From positions 62,001 through 126,000 of the forward strand of contig JAGCUR010000016.1 of the NCBI GenBank assembly GCA_017962745.1: 64,000 nt of DNA, written 5' to 3'. Positions within the stretch are counted from its first letter, which is position 1, and every line of letters starts with the position of its first letter. Below, in pieces: positions 60,255-64,000 of this stretch. The stretch is from Bacilli bacterium. GTDB lineage: Bacteria > Bacillota_I > Bacilli_A > ML615J-28 > CAG-698. The notes beneath the pieces were generated by a model. The model searched no databases and was not told the DNA's origin. It worked only from the letters and a program-made list of their open reading frames with translations. The position numbers were made by a program, and so were the translations under genes.

Positions 60255-61065
60255 TTTCTTTTATCCTTTCATATCTTCTTATTGTTAAATCTAAGTATTC
60301 TTGTTCTTGCTCTATGCCTATATACTTTCTATTAAGCTTTATGGCAGCAATCCCTGTTGTTCCACTTCCACTAAATGGGTCTAGTATTAAATCCCCTTCG
60401 TTTGTTGAAGATTTAATGATTCTTTCTAAAAGACCTAATGGCTTTTGCGTAGGATGTTTTCCTTCCTTTTTCTCAGATTTAGGTGTTACTGATGAAACAT
60501 AGAATTCTGGCTCTTCTTCAAATTGCCAAACATCTTTCATTTGTTTGCCATTATTTTCTTCTTTCATTAAAGCGTAGTTGAATGTATGTTTACCTTTTTT
60601 ATTTGGAGTAAGTTGCTTTCTAGCCCAAATAACAGTTTCAGTTGAATGGGTAAAGCATCTACAAGCTAGATTTGGACTAGGATTAGTCTTTTGCCAAATT
60701 ATATTGTTAATAATACTAAATCCTTCCATTTCTAATGCAACGCCAATTGCATAAACGCTATGCAGAGTTGCTGACACCCAAATTGTACCATTGTCTTTTA
60801 ATACTTCTCTACACTTTTTTATCCAACCTCTATGATATTTTAATCTTTCATCAATCTCTAGTTTCGAATCCCATGTACCTTTGTTAACTGATACTTGTTT
60901 TCCTCCACTACAGCTGATGCCTCCACCTGATAAGAAATAAGGTGGATCTGCAAATATCATATCTACAGATTTCTCTTCGATTTTAGAAAGTTTTTTGAAA
61001 CAATCGCCATAAATCAAAGTAAAATCTTTATCGTTAAAATAAATATCTTTTTTCGTTAATGACAT
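60247..61065 (-). CDS. dpnA: DpnA-type GATC adenine methylase
   Basis: Beta-class adenine methylase of 272 residues, the second methylase of DpnII systems; in Streptococcus it can also methylate single-stranded DNA and protects incoming plasmids. Motif IV FADPPYFLSGGG, then KGKHTFNYALM, KHPTQKPLGLLERIIK and motif I DPFSGSGTTGIAAI. It lies seven bases after DpnM and overlaps DpnII, the standard M1-M2-R order. Confidence 0.92.
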   Translation of the reverse strand: MSLTKKDIYFNDKDFTLIYGDCFKKLSKIEEKSVDMIFADPPYFLSGGGISCSGGKQVSVNKGTWDSKLEIDERLKYHRGWIKKCREVLKDNGTIWVSATLHSVYAIGVALEMEGFSIINNIIWQKTNPSPNLACRCFTHSTETVIWARKQLTPNKKGKHTFNYALMKEENNGKQMKDVWQFEEEPEFYVSSVTPKSEKKEGKHPTQKPLGLLERIIKSSTNEGDLILDPFSGSGTTGIAAIKLNRKYIGIEQEQEYLDLTIRRYERIKENE

Positions 61066-61072
61066 ATTATTC

Positions 61073-62116
61073 TTAGTAATTAGTAATAATTACTTCCTCA
61101 ACAGGACCTCTTCCATTAGCATTTGAATTAATCATTCTTTTTGCTTCAATAACATGAATATTATGGTCTTTATACAAATCTCTTATGAATTTAGTATTAT
61201 GATTACTTAGCATTACTTTAACGCCTTTTGATGTTAATTCATCAAATACAAAGGCAAGTCTCTTTTGTTCTTCTTTTCCAAATGCATCTTTTGAATATGC
61301 TGTAAAAGAATCTTTATCATCTAGCGTGTCATATGGAGGGTCAAAATAAACAAAATCTCCAGCTTTAGCATGAGAAACTACTTCTTCATAATCCCCATTA
61401 AATATATTTACCTTATTATTTGCAAAGTAGTTTTTAATTGAATACATATTGTTTTTATCGTAAGTGTTAACTTTTTCTTTCTTTCCTGAAGGAACATTGA
61501 AAAAGCCTTTAGCATTTACTCTATATAAACCATTAAAACATGCTTTATTTAAATAAATCATTCTTGCAGCACGAACATAAATAGGTAGTGTATTAAAGAA
61601 TGGATTCTTATCCATTTCTCTTATTGAATAATAATATTCTTCACTATGATTCTTTTCGTGTTCATCAAGTAATTCTAATAACGAATTAAAATCATCATCG
61701 TTTTTAAAACACTCATATACACATATTAGTTCACTATTAGAATCATTAATATAAGCTTTCTTAGGAGCAATATCAAAGAACAAGGCTCCACCGCCAACAA
61801 ATGGTTCAAAATAGGTATCATAAGATTCAGGCATTAGTTCTTTCAACTTCGCCAATAGTTGCGTTTTACCACCAGCCCATTTTGCAAATGGATGCATCAC
61901 TTTTTGATATCTAAAATTTAATAATTCATTAATTGGAACTTTTATCGCATTACTTAGTTTTTCCATTGTTTCCAAAGTGACATTAGCTGTTCCGTTCTCA
62001 ATCTTTGAAATTTGCGCTCTTTCAATGCCAGATAGCTTTGCAAGGTCTAATTGAGAAAGCATTGCACTAGTTCTTAATTCTTTTAATCTAATTCCAAAAG
62101 CTTCTTGTATTTCCAT
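61073..62116 (-). CDS. dpnM: DpnM-type GATC methylase with N-terminal XRE domain
   Basis: Alpha-class Dam-like adenine methylase fused to a DNA-binding domain, 347 residues. Residues about 8-60 form an XRE helix-turn-helix (RLKELRTSAMLSQLDLAKLSGIERAQISKIENG, in two pieces). The methylase follows: PFAKWAGGKTQLL, motif I FEPFVGGGALFF, NKACFNGLYRVN and motif IV GDFVYFDPPYD. DpnM itself is about 284 residues without this domain, so the fusion may replace a separate controller protein. The ATG at 62116 has GGGTGA upstream; a longer frame is rejected. TATAAT lies at 62138-62133. Confidence 0.9.
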   Translation of the reverse strand: MEIQEAFGIRLKELRTSAMLSQLDLAKLSGIERAQISKIENGTANVTLETMEKLSNAIKVPINELLNFRYQKVMHPFAKWAGGKTQLLAKLKELMPESYDTYFEPFVGGGALFFDIAPKKAYINDSNSELICVYECFKNDDDFNSLLELLDEHEKNHSEEYYYSIREMDKNPFFNTLPIYVRAARMIYLNKACFNGLYRVNAKGFFNVPSGKKEKVNTYDKNNMYSIKNYFANNKVNIFNGDYEEVVSHAKAGDFVYFDPPYDTLDDKDSFTAYSKDAFGKEEQKRLAFVFDELTSKGVKVMLSNHNTKFIRDLYKDHNIHVIEAKRMINSNANGRGPVEEVIITNY

Positions 62117-62132
62117 TTTTATCACCCATAAC

Positions 62133-62163
62133 ATTATATCATAAATGTGTAATAAAATACACA
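62133..62163 (-). promoter_or_regulatory. DpnM promoter with inverted-repeat operator
   Basis: A TATAAT box (62138-62133) is preceded by TGTGTA (62146-62151) and TACACA (62158-62163), a perfect 6-bp inverted repeat with six bases between. It covers the spacer and the -35 area, so a protein bound there would block transcription. The XRE domain of the gene product is the obvious candidate; this is inference. Confidence 0.6.
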
Positions 62164-62191
62164 ATCAATATTATTTTTTTATTCTATATTT

Positions 62192-62218
62192 AAAAAAACA
62201 AGTTCCTTAAGGAACTTG
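62192..62218 (-). terminator. Terminator of the rep gene
   Basis: CAAGTTCC-TTAA-GGAACTTG (62199-62218) is a perfect palindrome followed by seven T on the minus strand. Confidence 0.9.
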
Positions 62219-62224
62219 CTTCTA

Positions 62225-63388
62225 TTAAAATGGTAAATCTCTAAAGCTTTGAATACGCTTCTCTATTAACAACTCAAGATCATTTGTTTCATTTCCTGTT
62301 ATAGGTTTAGCGCATAACGATTTTAAATATTCATTAATCCGTTCAAAATCTCTACTATTAAATGATTGTTTTTGAGTTAATTTTAGTAAATCAATTATCG
62401 TTTTATCTATGTCATTTCTATTGATTAGACAAATGTATTGTATATATTTGCCTACAATTGGTTCTGCCCATTCTCGATAATTTTCTAATTTTGATTTCTT
62501 TTTAATCTTATATCTTTTTAATTTACATTTAGATACATCATTTAGGAATGCTTTCCATTGATGGTCTGTTTCAATTTTATATTGGTTATTGTTGTCATAA
62601 TCATTATCTTCTTTAAGATCTAGCAAATCATATAAAAGAGAATAAAAGAATTCACTATATTTGTCTACTTCACAGTTAACTAGATTCATACAGACATCGT
62701 ATGCCTTTTCTCTTCTGAATCTCATTTCAAATCTTAACCAGTATGGTTGTCTGCAATATCCTTTTTTCTTTTTTTGTTCTTTATTCTTTTCATAGATGCA
62801 GAGTTCTTGAGTCGATTCATGACTTCCTAGTTGTAATGTAAAACCTAATTCATCATTTCCATGAATAATGTATTTCTTACTTCTAAATGAAGTTGTGTAA
62901 TAATCATTATCCATTTTATATCTGATATATTCTAGATTTACATCTTTACCTTCATAATCATCAATGGTTAAATCGATTCTGGTTGGTGTTCCATTAAGTC
63001 GAATCAAACAGAATTCTATAAAATCTTTCCAGGTTTTATCTTTATTATGATTTTCCCATTCTCTGCAACCTTCTCCTTTAAGTTCTATGCTGCAAGAGTG
63101 ATATCCTGATTTTAACTCAGGGCCAATTAATCTTAAAGTTATACATCCAGCTATTGTATATTGATGTTTAAAACGATTTTGAGCATATTCTTCTTTCACT
63201 ATATCTTCTTTTGTATAGCCCAAAAAATCAATAATCATATTAACTATATCTTCAATAACATATAATTCATAATCTTCTGCATGTATTAGAAACGGAAATG
63301 TACACGAGATGTAATCAATAATAATATGTGTTCCCGTTCTAATTTCATCTAAGTTTGTTAAATCGATAAAATCGTTATTATTACTCAT
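62225..63388 (-). CDS. Rolling-circle replication initiator (Rep_trans/MobT-like)
   Basis: Replication initiator or relaxase of 387 residues that nicks one strand at an origin. Family features: IIIDYISCTFPF near the N-terminus, GTPTRIDLTIDDYEG (about 130-145), and YWLRFEMRFRREKAYDVC, the R-x-E-x-R-x-R strand typical of the Rep_trans group that includes plasmid Rep proteins and the Tn916 relaxase. The tyrosine in SYHS or IEYIRYK-like segments could be the nicking residue; I cannot fix it. The ATG at 63388 was chosen because the longer frame runs through the origin-like hairpin; no clear ribosome binding site precedes it. Confidence 0.82.
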   Translation of the reverse strand: MSNNNDFIDLTNLDEIRTGTHIIIDYISCTFPFLIHAEDYELYVIEDIVNMIIDFLGYTKEDIVKEEYAQNRFKHQYTIAGCITLRLIGPELKSGYHSCSIELKGEGCREWENHNKDKTWKDFIEFCLIRLNGTPTRIDLTIDDYEGKDVNLEYIRYKMDNDYYTTSFRSKKYIIHGNDELGFTLQLGSHESTQELCIYEKNKEQKKKKGYCRQPYWLRFEMRFRREKAYDVCMNLVNCEVDKYSEFFYSLLYDLLDLKEDNDYDNNNQYKIETDHQWKAFLNDVSKCKLKRYKIKKKSKLENYREWAEPIVGKYIQYICLINRNDIDKTIIDLLKLTQKQSFNSRDFERINEYLKSLCAKPITGNETNDLELLIEKRIQSFRDLPF

Positions 63389-63420
63389 ATTTATCTGTTT
63401 TCTAGAACAAACTTTCAGAT

Positions 63421-63534
63421 AGCGCCCATATAATATAAAAATATAAGTATTATTACAGGTAATTCCCAATTTATGTGTTACGACCGCTATTAGTATAGCG
63501 GTCGACACCACATATAATTTTGGGCGCCTTACCT
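63421..63534. other. Candidate double-strand origin (nick region) for Rep
   Basis: A perfect 10-bp stem, CGACCGCTAT (63481-63490) with ATAGCGGTCG (63495-63504), has the four-base loop TAGT. It lies inside crossed inverted repeats: GCGCCCA (63422-63428) with TGGGCGC (63521-63527), and AGGTAA (63457-63462) with TTACCT (63529-63534). It is among the most G+C-rich parts of the element. Position directly upstream of rep is usual for origins of rolling-circle replicons. Confidence 0.6.
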
Positions 63535-63572
63535 ATTAATTACATAATATATTACCCAATTATATGATTATT

Positions 63573-63601
63573 TTCTCAGTTTAAGAGTCTTATATAAGTA
63601 T
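63573..63601. repeat. Right copy of the 29-bp repeat bracketing the element
   Basis: Matches 51521-51549 at 26 of 29 positions. Beyond it, up to the next gene at 63740, the sequence is AT-rich with no gene; the stretch CGACGGTCTGTTGCGACGT near 63612-63630 is unusually G+C-rich for its surroundings. Confidence 0.6.
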
Positions 63602-63739
63602 GCGAGTGTCTCGACGGTCTGTTGCGACGTAAGTGAAACACACTTAGAAAACATATTATACTATTAATTAATAATCTATGTGATTATACCAAAATATTAG
63701 CCCAGTTAAACAATACTTATATTTATGATTTCTTCTGTT

Positions 63740-64000
63740 TTAAAAATTATCCTTCATTTCGCAAATTGAAATTAAAAGTTCAGCAAATTTTTCACACCCA
63801 AAATTATTTAATTTAGCAATTTCAATATACTCGTCTTTTTTTCCAATAACTTTCATGCCATTATGAAGAATATTGTAAACAAAATCCGCAAGTTCCTTAG
63901 CATTCAAATTACTATGTCTATTTACATAAGCAAATATTTCTGCAGCATAACTGTCATATTCATCTGATGGAAACATCGACAAATCGTACGGATCCCATAA
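63740..64000 (-). CDS. C-terminal part of a small protein, possibly DUF1871-like (5' end outside window)
   Basis: The frame is open to the right edge and translates LWDPYDLSMFPSDEYDSYAAEIF and onward to CEMKDNF, 86 residues. A W-D-P-x followed by D-E-Y-x-x-E and a helical rest resembles DUF1871 (YugE-like) proteins, often found near immunity or toxin genes, but the match rests on a few residues. An internal TTG or ATG could start a shorter version, yet the WDP motif lies before it, so the gene probably begins outside. Confidence 0.45.
   Translation of the reverse strand, partial: LWDPYDLSMFPSDEYDSYAAEIFAYVNRHSNLNAKELADFVYNILHNGMKVIGKKDEYIEIAKLNNFGCEKFAELLISICEMKDNF

Noticed and set aside
63389-63511. 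Longer rep start giving 41 extra residues
   Set aside because: The extra segment runs through the 10-bp origin-like hairpin and has no homology-like features; the ATG at 63388 begins a normal N-terminus.
1-64000. tRNA and rRNA genes
   Set aside because: I looked for cloverleaf-like stretches with GTTCGA/CCA features between genes and found none convincing.

Overview
The window is AT-rich, and every gene I can support lies on the minus strand, so transcription runs from high to low coordinates. The sequence suggests a low-GC Gram-positive (Bacillota; probably an uncultured, gut-type Bacilli lineage near the Mollicutes). The reasons are the ylmE-sepF-ylmG-ileS order typical of Bacilli, many lipoproteins with an N-terminal lipobox, strong GGAGG-type ribosome binding sites and frequent TAATG gene overlaps. 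Tryptophan is written TGG. TGA is almost absent as a stop: about 45 genes have a visible end and only three end in TGA, all in toxin-antitoxin, defence or mobile genes. The lineage is inference; no rRNA is present.

Region by region, from the left edge: (1) 1-3.4 kb, the cell-division/translation cluster yggS-sepF-yggT-ileS, with ileS cut by the edge. (2) 3.4-5.8 kb, argS and a membrane protein. (3) 5.8-6.6 kb, a Phd/PIN toxin-antitoxin pair with palindromic operators. (4) 6.6-10.7 kb, manA, a CE7 acetyl esterase broken by one in-frame TGA, an M3 oligopeptidase and a GNAT acetyltransferase. (5) 10.8-41.9 kb, one unbroken 15-gene run that looks like a single mannan-utilisation operon. (6) 42.0-49.8 kb, housekeeping genes (LMW phosphatase, PatB-like lyase, M16 peptidase, methyltransferase, 5'-nucleotidase), a ~215-nt structured RNA gene with a perfect consensus promoter, and an IS3 remnant. 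(7) 49.9-63.7 kb, an accessory island: an AbiE pair whose antitoxin is interrupted, then a ~12-kb mobile element with a large serine recombinase at one end and a rolling-circle Rep at the other. The element carries a full DpnII-type restriction-modification system, a GmrSD-like nuclease, a MazG-like pyrophosphohydrolase, a second DpnA-like methylase, a DUF2971 protein and a small zincin. (8) An unfinished gene at the right edge.

The mannan operon reads as follows. A surface acetyl esterase (SGNH/CE2 type) and a lipoprotein GH5-like hydrolase, probably helped by a 2964-residue multi-domain lipoprotein, would open and hold acetylated mannan at the cell surface. Two solute-binding proteins and two pairs of permeases would import the oligosaccharides; no ATPase is encoded, so a shared MsmX-type ATPase elsewhere is implied. 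Inside, two GH130 phosphorylases and a GH2 beta-mannosidase would release mannose or mannose-1-phosphate under a LacI repressor. The adjacent manA would send mannose-6-phosphate to glycolysis. Substrate is inferred from family membership and context.

The most unusual items are the giant lipoprotein operon, three tandem cruciform-forming repeats inside the mobile defence island, the abundant-looking RNA gene at 46.6-46.8 kb, near-identical repeats bracketing the 12-kb element, a DpnM methylase fused to an XRE-type DNA-binding domain beside a matching inverted repeat, and a hairpin placed exactly between the ribosome binding site and start codon of yggS.
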